DNA of 64,000 nucleotides from Siphonodentalium dalli (taxonomy: Eukaryota; Mollusca; Scaphopoda; Gadilida; Siphonodentaliidae), in NCBI GenBank assembly GCA_032622095.1, contig CP136063.1:184617956-184681955 (forward strand), read 5' to 3'. Positions 46,791 to 57,359 of the stretch are shown here, one piece after another (within the stretch, counting starts at the first letter, position 1; each line of letters begins with the position of its first letter). The notes beneath the pieces were generated by a model. The model was not told where the DNA came from. It did no database searches and saw only the letters and a program-made list of their open reading frames with translations. The translations under genes were made by a program, and so were the position numbers.

Positions 46791-48385
46791 TATCCCCTAT
46801 TTTAGTTGGGGAATATTTAGTCATATTAAGTAATCAATGGTTTGGAATTTGTTAACAGATCGAAGGGTCGGGCAAGGGAATTATAACCCAAGAATAGGGA
46901 TTTTTCAGGATCTAAACCCGGATGTAGGTTGAAAAGTTAAACTTGGTAACGATAAAATGTGTTAACATGTAGTCTGTTTATTATACGGATTTAATAAAGA
47001 GCGTTTATTCACATGTGTGTGTGAAACAAAGAAAACAGCTGAAACTCGCTCTGATCATGCTTAGATTTTGTTGCGTATGTATAGGTATTTCGTGTCTTCA
47101 GCGACCTATATTATTCCCATTACAATATACACCATTATTGAGGTTCAAATGTGCCATGTCCGTTCAGATGGTAAATATATATATTAAAATGAGAAATCAG
47201 TCCCCACCTACAAAATATATTCAAATGTGCAATACATCGATAAATCCACGATATATTTGATGGCCTTGTATAAAGGGTTGAGACAGGGACGTGACAACAG
47301 GGGTGTCTCAGCCCCCCCCCAACTTTTGTCAAATGTTCAACCGTTGGAAATTTGATATACCTGGCACAACATTTGTTGGAAATTTCACACCAACAGTAGG
47401 TCGATTGTTCCCTTAGTTTAATATTCCATCAATTTATTAGTGGAGAATTTGTAGTTTTTAGACCAACATTTGCATATTTTCCTATTTTTGGTAAAATATT
47501 TGGACTGAAATGGGTATCAGAAACTGCTGAAACATTTCCAACTTTTGGGGGGGGGGGTGTCATGTCTCAAAATGTCCAACAAATGGAAAGTCTGATGCCA
47601 TTGTGGATGCTAGGATTTAGAAAATTTCATGTTCAAATATTTCTTACACAGGGACGAATCATGGTCGATCCGGTGTGTCCCGGTCCATCCCCATTGCCAG
47701 TCAGAAACCAATAATTAATTTAAGAAAAAAACAAATCGGGGTGAATTTGCATGGCGTTAGACCACTATAGCATATTAGGTTTGTTTAGGCTCAGATCTAC
47801 ACATTTTCGTGTACTGATCGGCCTAATGGATTATACCCACCCCGGCTAGTGACAAAGACTACTGCTTCATTTGGAATATCCTACCATTCAGGCGGATGTG
47901 AGGGACCAGTTAGGAAAATCAAAGCACAACGGGATGGGGAGGGGGTGAAAATGGGGTGTAGTTAGAATGTGGACGCCCCTCCTAACGCGGATACAAGCTA
48001 TAGACACGTCCCTGCAATGGGTCGAGACTGAGTCTATAGTACCATCTACTCACTCTATCAACCACAACCTCTCATTAATGTAGTGAAAAAAGTGCTAGAA
48101 GCCGCCTCGAGAATTTGAACATAGAACCTGTTTTAAAATGACAACTTAATCAATGCATGATGTGTGCCCATGAAATCTTGCAATAAATAGGTTAACGCAT
48201 AGCTGACTGGAATTTTGTGTAATTCATGAACCTTTGAGTGATAAAATCGTAGTGAAAGGTTACCGGTCAATGGGACACATCCACTCGTTCCAAATCGCTA
48301 TTGCTTTTTGAGCTGCATTGAAAGTATACCCATGAGACCGTGACGATGTTCATTGGTTTATCCGTACCCGTTCCCGTCGTGTTGA
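46765..48385 (-). repeat. Left arm of a large diverged inverted duplication
   Basis: The region matches the reverse complement of about 51370-53150. Shared phrases include AGACCGAATTTATCCC/GGGACACATTCGGTCTTA, GATCGAAGGGTCGGG, TAAAGAGCGTTTATTC, AAATATATATTAAAATGAGA, GTGCTAGAAGCCGCCTCGAG and GGTTACCGGTCAATGGGACA. It contains the hAT-like element at 47284-48014. Its end near 48345-48385 (GAGACCGTGACGATG, CCCGTTCCCGTCG) is the inverse of 39505-39556. No gene is seen. Confidence 0.75.
47284..48014 (-). mobile_element. hAT-like element inside the left arm (731 bp)
   Basis: Bounded by CAGGGACGTGAC and CACGTCCCTG. It contains ACAACATTTGTTGGAAATTT, a G-run at about 47549-47558 and ATGGTCGATCCGGTGTGTCC. 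The counterpart in the right arm sits at the same relative position, so the insertion predates the duplication. Confidence 0.68.
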
Positions 48386-49353
48386 ATTCAATGCAATTAC
48401 ATGTAATGGGCACAGCACGTGTTCTGCTACCTCAATAGCAGGTATTGATAAGTGAACACTGAATGTGACCAAATATCGATCCATATATAGTGTAAATGTA
48501 AAACGTATTATGTCTTATAAATGCCTGATACACTTGTATTCTTTCACTGTGTCACGACGTGTATATACATGTTTTGTGGTAACCGACGTCAAATATTTCT
48601 GTTATTATTTTTTGTAAAGAGCCCCGAACCTCATCCGCGCCATCAAGATAGAGACACCTTTGCTAGTTTTATAAACCACACCGTTACATTTCTGTAAAAT
48701 ATTACCTTTTGGAACGGGCCTTAGTCCTGTAGATGGCCTCATTAGTTTCTATATATAGTGGACATGCAGACAGACACATATTCGAACATACATGTTTGCA
48801 GATACTATATATATAGATAAAACCAGCTGCGTCTGTATATATTGTATCCTTCAATCACAGGCCTAAAATGTTATGTTAATATATTTAAATAAAGTAAAAT
48901 AAAATATAAATAAAATTGCATATTTTAATTGAGGTCCATATCAGTATGGGGTCCGTATAAGCCAGGGCCCGTATGAGCCGAGGTCCGTATAAGCCAGGAT
49001 CCGTAACATTCGGGGGTCCGTACAAAATTCAGGGTCCGTATGCATGCGCCAGGGTCTGTATCAGCCTCATACCGACGCATGCACGCCCAGATCGGAAGCA
49101 TTTAATCTACATAGTAGTATGGCTACGTTTTCTCTAATAACAAATATTGTGCATAATTATCTTGCAGGGTGAATCTACATGTATAACTGGAATCGGCATT
49201 AATTGGACTTATGAACATAATATTTATTTTCCGATGAACATGCATTTGAATATACATTTTCCAACATAAACAATGATACTACAATAGTGTTATATATTCT
49301 CTGTTTATGACACGTGTGTGGGTGTGTGCGTGTGTGAGGGTGTGTGTGTGCGT

Positions 49354-49388
<35 letters not shown>

Positions 49389-49929
49389 GTTTATAGCGAC
49401 TCTTTACTTCCTATATTAGACACATGACTGTCACGTGATAGTAATGGTGAATTTAACCGCCTAAATGCCGTTTTATTTATTTGAATGCAATACGTGGTGT
49501 TGCGATAGCTAATTTGCCAATTATCAGCGCTTTCATTGAACATATCATCCTCTGAGAGTGTTTTTTTTGGGGATATGAAAACAAAGATTACTAAAACACT
49601 TGTCTCTACGCTAATATTCTCTACGCTAATATATTAGCGTAAAGGGTTGACGTAAAATAGGAGTTACGCTAATATTTTAGCGTATCGGGTTCAAAGGGTT
49701 AACAATTAACTATTTTTCTATGTAGGTATGTGTTGACTTTCCACTTCCTAAGATAGCTCAGATGTGGAAACCCTTAAGTCGGGTTTGATCGTGACATTTG
49801 TGTCTGTATAAATACAAGGCTCGTCAGATTGCCCAGTGTAAGCTTTTGCTTTTTCAACTGTTCCCCAAATAGTTAATGTCATTGACATGGGAACTATATT
49901 TTATCTGGATATATGACCACGCAGCTAAG
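48386..49929. other. Spacer with simple repeats
   Basis: At 48935-49065 the phrase GGTCCGTATAAGCCAG repeats about seven times with a period near 19-20 bp. At 49314-49388 lies a (GT)n then (GA)n tract. At 49605-49685 two dyads read ACGCTAATATATTAGCGT and TACGCTAATATTTTAGCGTA. No gene is recognised. Confidence 0.6.
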
Positions 49930-50825
49930 CACGGCCCCCTCTAAAATGTTTCCACTATAACCAAGAAACAGATAAGTGCAGTATCGTGCTTTTGTTAATG
50001 TCACAAATCGTGTTTATTTTGTTCTGATTGTATCTCAAGGGTAATGAATCTTGAGTCATGTATTACCACAAAGTTATGCATGATGATGGGGATTGCTTTT
50101 ATGACTAACCTACATGTACTAGAGGTAGTTGAATATGAGCCAAATTATAAAAAATAGACCAAATATAACTTTTTTCCAATGACATCGACTGTAGCAATTG
50201 ATCGTGACCCTACAAGGAATATAGCCCAGTCCATTGGTGGATCCTTAATGGCCATATGAGTTCACATAATTTCTTCAAACAAAATTAGGCTCAGGTTTCC
50301 AGCAGTTGGATTTTCAATAATAATAATTGCCGTTGCCATGGAAACCAGATTTTATTTGTCAGACCTCTCACTGAGCATCCCCCAAAAAGTGTCCATTATA
50401 ACTACGGAACACATATGTGAAGTTTCATGATTTAGTTACTAAAATCAAAAAATTGCAGTTATTTTGGTCTTGATGGTAATGCATCGTCGCCTATGTACTG
50501 TCACAATTACCACAACAAGGTAGTACTTAAAATGGAGATTAAAATGTGACTAAAATGTGCCATACAAAAACAAATCAAGATTCGTTGATTCTCAAACGCG
50601 GCATTTTTTTTATTTTTCTTCAAATATATGGTGTCGTCTCGGAAACCTGGGTTTATAATGTTATTTGACACCACCCCCTCCTGAGCATGCCCTCCAAAAC
50701 GTTTTCCCTATAACTAAGTATATATTTGTATAAGTTTCGTGCTTTAGTCAATAAATTCACAATTCAACCCATAACGGACCCAGATAAGTAAATAACTATA
50801 ATATACACAAAAGCACGATATTTTG
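49930..50825. repeat. Decayed tandem repeat, unit about 350-450 bp
   Basis: Three blocks share a common order of phrases: GAGCATGCCCTCCAAAA (or CCCCCTCTAAAATG), CCACTATAACCAAG, AGTTTCATGATTTAGT and then GGTAATG. They start near 49930, 50365 and 50680. CCGTTGCCATGGAAACC at about 50331 also appears in the adjoining repeat. No open frame is retained. Confidence 0.5.
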
Positions 50826-53150
50826 GGAAATAACTGATTTTGACCTATTTTGGAAAATGGCCACAAAGTTTAGAGGTCGTTATCTAATGACTGGCTTGTC
50901 AGTTGCAACTAGAACACAGTTCTCCGTATAGCCTATATGCTCTAGATTATTTCCGAGTAAAGATAACGTATTCAAAATTGATATATAAACTCAGTGGGTA
51001 GAAAATGTATGACCCGATATGAAAAAGCTAATATTTTGCTCAATGACCTTGACCTTTGTATTTGACCTTGACATATAGTGGTGAAATCTCCAGTGTCAAA
51101 TTAAACCCCACCAAGGATAGCACCCCATATCAATGCCAAGATAGAGTTACTGCATTAAACGTTCTTGGTATAGACCATTATAGGCATATGTTTTATACCG
51201 GCCAAAAACACACTCCGTTGCCATGGAAACACACATTTCCACACTAAGCTACACTGCCCCAGTGTGCCCCAGCACTGACATAAACTTCAGACTATGAGAT
51301 TTCAAAAAACTGTTGGTAGAATTTGCCCACCATATTGGTACCACTCTCCATTTTTGGGGAGCCTGGCTCATGGACTGATTGTGTACTTTCAATGCAGCTC
51401 ATAAAGCGATAGCGATTTGGAATGGGTAGATGTGTCCTGTTGACCGGTAACCTTTCACTACGATTTTCTCACTCAAAGGTTCACGAATTACATGAAATTC
51501 CAGTCAGCTATGCGTTAACCTATTTATTGCAAGATGTCATTAGCAAACATCATTGATAAAGTTGTCATTTTAAGCCAGGTTTTATGTTCAAATTCTCGAG
51601 GCGGCTTCTAGCACTTAGATAAATACGAAAGGCCGATCATTTCACTGACAACTTTTTTCACGCATTTATGACAGGTTGTCGTTAATAGAGTGAGTAGATA
51701 GCGCTATAGACACAGTCTCGACCCATATCAGGGACGTGACTATATATGGTCTCCGCGTAAGGAGGGGTGTCCACCTTCGAATTTCTAACTACACCCCTTG
51801 AACCATATCAAATTCACAAGTTTGCGCGTAATTCCATTTGCACCCCCGGTTGGGCTTTGGTTTTTCCCAACTGGTCCCTCACAATCGCCTGGATGGTTAG
51901 CATATTCTAAATAAATCAGTAGTCTTTTTGTCACTAATCTGGGGGGGGGGGGGGTAATCCACTGGGTCGACCATTCAGTACAAGAAAATGTGTAGATATG
52001 AGCCTTAAAAATCCTAATATCTAGTGGTCTAACGCCATGCAAATTCACCCAGATTTGTTTTTTCTTAAATTAATTATCAGTTTCTGACTGGCCACTGGGG
52101 AGGGACCGGGACACACCGGATCGACCATGGTTCGGCCGGGTGTGAGAATTTTTTTTTATCTGAACATGAAATTTGCTAAATCCTAGCATCCAGACTGGCA
52201 TCAAGCTTTCCAATTGTTGTAAATTTTGAGACCTGACACCCCCCCCCCCCAAAGGTTGGAAAATTTCCAACAGTTTCTGATAGCCATTTCAGTCCAATTT
52301 GTTTACTAATACTAGGCAAATATGCAAATGTTGGTCTAAAAACTACAAATTCTCCAGTAATAATTTTTTGGAAAATCAAACTACGAGAACAATTTCAACC
52401 TATTGTTGGTGTGAAATTTCCAACAAATGTTGTGTCAGGTATATCACATTTCCAACAGTTGAACATTTGACCAAAGTTGGGGGCGAGACACCCCTGTCGT
52501 CAAGTCCCTGTGTCCCTGTTTCCAACAAATGTTGTGTCAGGTATATCACATTTCCAACAGTTGAACATTTGACCAAAGTTGGGGGGCGAGACACTCCTGT
52601 CGTCAAGTCCCTGTGTCAACCCTTTGTACAAGGGAATCAATATATCGTGGATTTATCAATGCATTGCACATTTGAATACAACCTTTTAGTTACTTTATCG
52701 TATATAATTGGGGACTGATTTCTCATTTTAATATATATTTACCATCTGAACGGACATGACGCATTTGAACCACACTACTTTTGTGTATATTGTAGCGGGG
52801 ATAATATAGGTCGCTAAAGACACGATATACCTATACATACTCTACAAAATCTAAGCATAATCATAACGAGTTTCAGCTGTTTTATGTGTTTCGCAAAGAA
52901 GTGAAGCAAACGCTCTTTATCCAATACATTAAAATAAACAGACTACATTATAACCTTTTATGCTTCCAAGTTTAATTTTTCAAACCTACCGCCGGGTTTA
53001 GATCCCGACAAAAATCCCAATTCTTGGGATAAATATTCGCTTCTCCCGACCCTTCGATCTGTTGAGAGATTCCAAACCAAAGATTACTTAATATGAATAA
53101 ATATTCCCTAACTAAAATAAGGGACACATTCGGTCTTATATCTGACTGAA
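50826..53150 (+). repeat. Right arm of the large inverted duplication
   Basis: 50826-51377 matches the reverse complement of 39556-40104, and 51370-53150 that of 46765-48385. The two left-side pieces lie 6.7 kb apart and are separated by the Helitron cluster, whereas here they are adjacent. The arm contains a hAT-like element (51729-52613) and ends about 140 bp before the first probable exon of the host gene. Confidence 0.72.
51729..52613 (+). mobile_element. hAT-like element inside the right arm (885 bp)
   Basis: Bounded by CAGGGACGTGAC and AAGTCCCTG. It has the ACACCGGATCGACCATGG dyad, TTGGAAAATTTCCAAC dyads, a G-run at 51942-51954 and a C-run at about 52240-52250. A block of about 98 bp containing GTTGTGTCAGGTATATCACA is tandemly duplicated at about 52418-52613, which explains its greater length than the copy at 47284-48014. 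Confidence 0.7.
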
Positions 53151-53290
53151 AGTACATGCACGACATTATTAGACCCTGGGTCTAAAGCAATACATTTTAT
53201 ACCGATTATTGGTTGGAAAAATTAACGTAATTGTAAATTTGAGCTATCATAATCTATTTTCTACGTCTGAAAATTCCAACCGATTTATAG

Positions 53291-53463
53291 TCAACACACG
53301 ATCGGTCTATGGCTTGTATAATCCAATTGTTGAAAATGTTATCAAGAAGAGTGACAGAAAAGCACCAACCCCTTCCAACTGCCACCGCGTCCTTGATGAA
53401 GCAACTGATTATCCTGAGGCCCGCCCATCTAATCTAAATACAAATTTCCAACAATCAATGACG
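53291..53463 (+). CDS. Probable 5' coding exon of an unidentified gene
   Basis: An open frame reads through this segment and ends at ACG followed by GTAAGTA, a consensus splice donor at 53464. The encoded end (EARPSNLNTNFQQSMT) is polar and has no recognised domain. The frame stays open upstream to a Met codon at 53209, but that part looks less like coding sequence. An acceptor-like TTTATAG ends at 53290, so the true start of the exon is uncertain. The donor pairs with the acceptor ending at 53537, in phase 0. Confidence 0.5.
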
Positions 53464-53537
53464 GTAAGTATACCATCGGTCAATAAAGCGAATGCGAATA
53501 ACAATCTATCTATATTATAATATCTTTTTTGTTGCAG

Positions 53538-53837
53538 TTGGCTCACCATACATTACCAGTCGATGTGATGAATTCTACCCGTAAAACAGTTTGCGATTAC
53601 AAAACGTGTACCAGTACGGGTAGCTACTCGTACGCGTACCCGTACCGGTTTGAAATCGCAAACTCGCTACTTTTAAGAGAAGTTGATACCTTATTTGTTC
53701 CGAAATACTCAATTGTTACCTATAACATCCTGATTAAATTTGCCAGTCTAAGGTTCGTGGAATACACCAGTCAATACACCAAGGAGACTCTTTCGACTGA
53801 CAACTTTGGTCAGAATGTTAGAGCAAAACAACTGTGA
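53538..53837 (+). CDS. Probable second exon, 3' limit uncertain
   Basis: Preceded by TATCTTTTTTGTTGCAG, a strong polypyrimidine tract and acceptor. The frame that continues from the first exon (phase 0) opens with LAHHTLPVDVMNSTRK and stays open to a stop at 53835-53837. I see no strong donor joining it to the next exon; GTGTACC at about 53605 gives the right phase but is a weak site. The intron it closes (53464-53537) is 74 bp. A hairpin-forming sequence lies at 53589-53672, so the last part may be a repeat insertion and not coding. Confidence 0.45.
   Translation: MAHHTLPVDVMNSTRKTVCDYKTCTSTGSYSYAYPYRFEIANSLLLREVDTLFVPKYSIVTYNILIKFASLRFVEYTSQYTKETLSTDNFGQNVRAKQL
53589..53672. repeat. Imperfect hairpin of 84 bp
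   Basis: GTTTGCGATT at the left pairs with AATCGCAAAC at the right. Inside, AGTACGGGTA pairs with TACCCGTACC around a centre with CGTACGCG. It lies in the probable second exon. It could be a very short foldback insertion or a structured RNA segment; the sequence alone does not decide. Confidence 0.6.
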
Positions 53838-54342
53838 GGTATCATCTTGTTTGAAAAATAGTATAGCATATGCTCGTAGCTGTCAAAATAATGTGTACTA
53901 TGGCATATGCTAGTTTATTATATTTTTCCTCGTTTCTGGTCGCGTTTGCAATCGCCTCGGTCATTTTGAATGCGTGATACGCATCAAGTCAAAACCACAT
54001 GATTTCCCCACCGTGGCAATTATTATAGGTCAAGTTTATGTTTTGAAGTTATAAGCCGCTAACTTTTATACTGAATATAGTGCTGAAGTTACAAGTATAC
54101 CGTACTATAACGATTGGAAGTGTGTTTCCTCGTATATATCAGAGTTGTGGAGTTTGAGTGTCCATTGCTTCACATTTAGATTAAAATTGGGCTTGATCCA
54201 GCTCAGTATTTACTAAATTAATTGTAAGTACAAATAATTTCGTCGCGTTCTATAACTGTCATGTTATATTTTACGATTGGTGAATTTTATTTTTCGTGCA
54301 TATAGAACAGTCAAATTGAAAGAAGCTAGTTGGGGTGACGCC

Positions 54343-55302
54343 ATGGAGGAGTGGCACGAAAACGCTGAAATTATTCCAGATGATATCGAGTTGGAAGGGG
54401 AATTATCAGCTTCCGAGAAATCTGATTCACCCAACTTGCAGTCTGAAGATTTGGAACAAGACCAGTACATAGATGGAATAGCAGACCACACGAGTCACAC
54501 TATTTCAGAGGATGAAACCCCGGAAATCGTGAGATCACCAACAAAGTCCAATAAGCACCATCGTGACAAATTCCGCCCTAAAGATGCTTGGGCGGTGCCA
54601 CTTCTAAAGAAAAGGAAATGTCTAGAAGTTGAGCCTGACTCCACGATGTATTACTACAACCCTGTGATCAAGAAATTATCAGCAATGCAATCACAATTTT
54701 ATAGGATGCTCTTTGAAGAAAGGAGAAAACAAATGCAAGGACGAGGTCCGCCATGTGCTATAAACGGTGGGATATTGAACCCAGAACAGCAACAAGACCG
54801 CATTGCCGATAAAAATTTCCAACGTGTTCCCAAGGTGAATACGTGTAAGAAGCTGGTTTCGGAAACATGGTTCGGATCACCTTCGCCGCTTCTAAATTTA
54901 TACGACGACTCGAAAATTCCACAGAAACAATACTCGGCCGGGCATGCATATAATCAACATTCGACTGGGAGGTTTGATGCAGGAGGTGTCGATAGCTGGT
55001 CGAAGCAGTTAGAGAAAGAAAGTTTAGATGACTTTCTTAAAGCTGACGGGTACATATATTCTCTCACCGACGATAAAGGGAATGCAGACATTGGGAAGTT
55101 GAAGCGATCGTATCCCATCCATGGTTCAGTTTCAAGAGAAGAAACCTTCTCCGCGAATCTCCGCTCTCCTCGAAGAGAAGAAGATAGTGAAAATCAAGAT
55201 GATGGCCATATTAGTTATGAACAACAAGCAGATTACAGGGGTGAAGGGTCAGATGAAGGCTGTTCAAATAAGAACGTGGCTAGCCAGGATGACGATGTGT
55301 AA
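54343..55302 (+). CDS. Unidentified acidic protein, main open frame (319 codons)
   Basis: This is the longest open frame in the window and the only one with a convincing coding pattern. The frame is open from 54277, but an acceptor (TTTTATTTTTCGTGCATATAG) ends at 54305 and the Met at 54343 has a strong context (GACGCCATGGAG), so I take that start. If upstream exons are coding, translation begins earlier. The protein is Glu/Asp/Ser rich over residues 1-70. It then has a basic patch (KKRK at about 89-92, nuclear-localisation-like) and a helix-prone Gln/Arg stretch (MLFEERRKQMQ near 125). The remainder is polar, low in hydrophobics, with an acidic end. There is no signal peptide or membrane segment. 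I recognise no domain. A nuclear role is inference from charge pattern only. The frame stops at TAA 55300, but coding character continues in the next frame. Confidence 0.75.
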   Translation: MEEWHENAEIIPDDIELEGELSASEKSDSPNLQSEDLEQDQYIDGIADHTSHTISEDETPEIVRSPTKSNKHHRDKFRPKDAWAVPLLKKRKCLEVEPDSTMYYYNPVIKKLSAMQSQFYRMLFEERRKQMQGRGPPCAINGGILNPEQQQDRIADKNFQRVPKVNTCKKLVSETWFGSPSPLLNLYDDSKIPQKQYSAGHAYNQHSTGRFDAGGVDSWSKQLEKESLDDFLKADGYIYSLTDDKGNADIGKLKRSYPIHGSVSREETFSANLRSPRREEDSENQDDGHISYEQQADYRGEGSDEGCSNKNVASQDDDV

Positions 55303-55604
55303 CAGCAATTGTTTGTCACCAAACCCGAGCGCCTGCACAGGATTGGCGGACAACGAACCTTCCTCAGAGGCGGCAGAATGTGGAGGATTCATAAAGCCTC
55401 CGCGAAACTTCGCGTATCAGTACATGTACGCGAACGAAATTTGTTCCGAAGAAAGTCAACGTGATGATTTTCTGGGAGCTATCATGGAAAGCATGGATGC
55501 CATCCATACAGATTTTGAACAGAAGAAATATTTAAGTCCACAAATTGCCAGCGATTAAAGAAACACCACCAGATAACATTAAACCATTAAATGACACACA
55601 TCAG
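55297..55604 (+). CDS. Continuation of the same exon in other frames
   Basis: From about 55297 the plus-one frame is open to a TAA at 55556-55558. It encodes an acidic, helix-prone stretch (including RDDFLGAIMESMDAI) in the style of the preceding frame. From about 55535 the third frame is open (LPAIKETPPDNIKPLNDTHQ) up to CAG followed by GTAAGA, a strong donor at 55605. Two successive shifts in the same direction could reflect pseudogene decay, single-base errors in the assembly, or a shift at GAT GTG TAA. Alternatively the protein ends at 55558 and the donor lies in the 3' untranslated region. No canonical intron fits between the frames (the GT...AG pair 55297-55340 is only 44 bases and gives the wrong phase). 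Confidence 0.55.
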
Positions 55605-55623
55605 GTAAGAACAACTGTAGCTA

Positions 55624-56099
55624 AATTGGTCATTGTCGCATGGTTTCGTGCAAAAAGACACACATAATTTCCTGAACGTGCACAAATACACACATGATCT
55701 CTCAAATGTGCAAAAAGAGACACAGGATATCTCAAATGTGCAAAAAGTCACAAATCATCTCGAAGTATCATAAACCAATTGTAGATTTTAAATCAGTCGC
55801 ATGTTAATTATTATTATAATAGTTATTTGTTTGTGATTTCGAGTGAACTTTCAACCGAATTTGAAGGGTTATTCCATCCGCATAGTGTTAGACTGTTGCG
55901 GACAAACGGGAGATTGAGATGCTAGGTGACTTTTTGCACATTTTGGGAGCAATCGGCCAACCTCGCTGATTACTTATTTCTGCCAAGTACGATAATCCGA
56001 GAAGTTGCGATTGGTTTTGGGAGATCATGGATGTCTTTTTGCACGTTTGAGAGATTATGTGTGTCTTTTTGCTCGATACAATGCGACCAGTGACCAATT
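55624..56099. mobile_element. Foldback MITE with repeated GTGCAAAAAGACACA motif
   Basis: The left end AATTGGTCATTGTCGCAT pairs with ATGCGACCAGTGACCAATT at the right. Each arm contains two to four copies of GTGCAAAAAGACACA plus ATGATCTCTCAAA, in direct order on the left and complemented on the right. It sits just inside the probable large intron. The minus-strand frame at 55888-56373 crosses its right arm and is not a gene. Confidence 0.75.
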
Positions 56100-57359
56100 C
56101 AGCACACCTGTATTTATATAGATTCTCGCCAAAAACACATTCTTGCTGTTGATTGAAAACACATTCTCCACATTGACAACAAGGAAGCTTATATCTGGCG
56201 ATATAAACACGGTAGCTGGGGATGATGATAATTCGGCTTTGTCTTTGGAAATCCCCGGGAAGACGCAGAACACTTTTTATTGTCCCTTGTGCTAAAAACC
56301 AACTAACTATAAGCTCATTGGCGAAGGCAATAAAACTTTTTGAAATGAATTGAATTTGTACAATATGATCCATAAGAATAGCTTCTCACACATCTCTTCT
56401 GCGTGGTGACAGTGTATTGAAAAATAACAAGAACTGTGTTTTTCTAGAAAAAATATGAAGATTAAACTATATGGAAGATTTTCGCCATGTAATCAACTGG
56501 TATTGAGGAAGTTGCCCAATATATAAACACTCGAACACAGCTTTACTATCCCGTGAATACTTTGAATTTGTTTACAATCTGCTCCGCCTTTTGTCAATTT
56601 TGGCATGCACCTCTGAGGCGTTATTTCGCTAAAATCCTGATTCAGAATCTGGATTCAGTTTACAGATTGGTCCCCGTACGACTTGGTTCGGCAAAAGAAC
56701 AGACCAGAAATTTGCAGAATCAGTAAACGAACATACCGGAATCTCAATTTCGTGGTAATCCGATTCCGATTACGGACTCAAATGTTCGTAATGTAAACAA
56801 ACCGAGATTTCGCCACATCGGAGTTTAAAAACACAATAAAACGTAAGAATCCGTCTCTTGTGTACAAATTATTGCAGAATATAAACGATCTATATCAAAG
56901 AATTTTAAATGCGGAGCCAAATTTGTTTTATTGAATGTAAACTGGTAGAATATTACTGAAATTAGCCAAATAATAACGCTATTGATAGTAACGCTGGAGG
57001 AGCACTTCGGTTGATGGCGAAGCAATTGCAAATCATTGTTGATTGTCACTTTCATATGTCCATTTCATAATTCCATCCATAAAATACCGCCCGAACGCAT
57101 GTCGATTTCGAATTCGGCGGATACGTCACCATTGACCGAATTCATATGAACCTGCATGGATATGTCTTCTGCTGTGTTCGTTATTATAATTTTTCTTCTT
57201 ATTCAAGAAATAGTAGGATTATATGGTATCGATGGATTATCAGATACACGTATGTACTATCATATAGTCTTATAGCAATTTCATGTTTAAAATGTTTTGT
57301 TTCGTTAAATGCAGTCGTTTTGCACAATAGTCTATGTATAGACAACATACACATATTCT
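56100..57359. other. Probable intron sequence, no gene supported
   Basis: The block around 56610-56665 (TTATTTCGCTAAAATCCTGA, TTCAGAATCTGGATTCAG) recurs inverted near 61290-61335. No other feature is recognised. Confidence 0.45.

Noticed and set aside
49605-49690. CRISPR-like spaced palindromes ACGCTAATATATTAGCGT
   Set aside because: Only two copies, no regular spacers, in a eukaryotic context; simple dyads are sufficient.
55888-56373. Open frame of 161 codons on the minus strand
   Set aside because: It crosses the right arm of a foldback MITE and reads the complemented GTGCAAAAAGACACA motif; no domain is visible.
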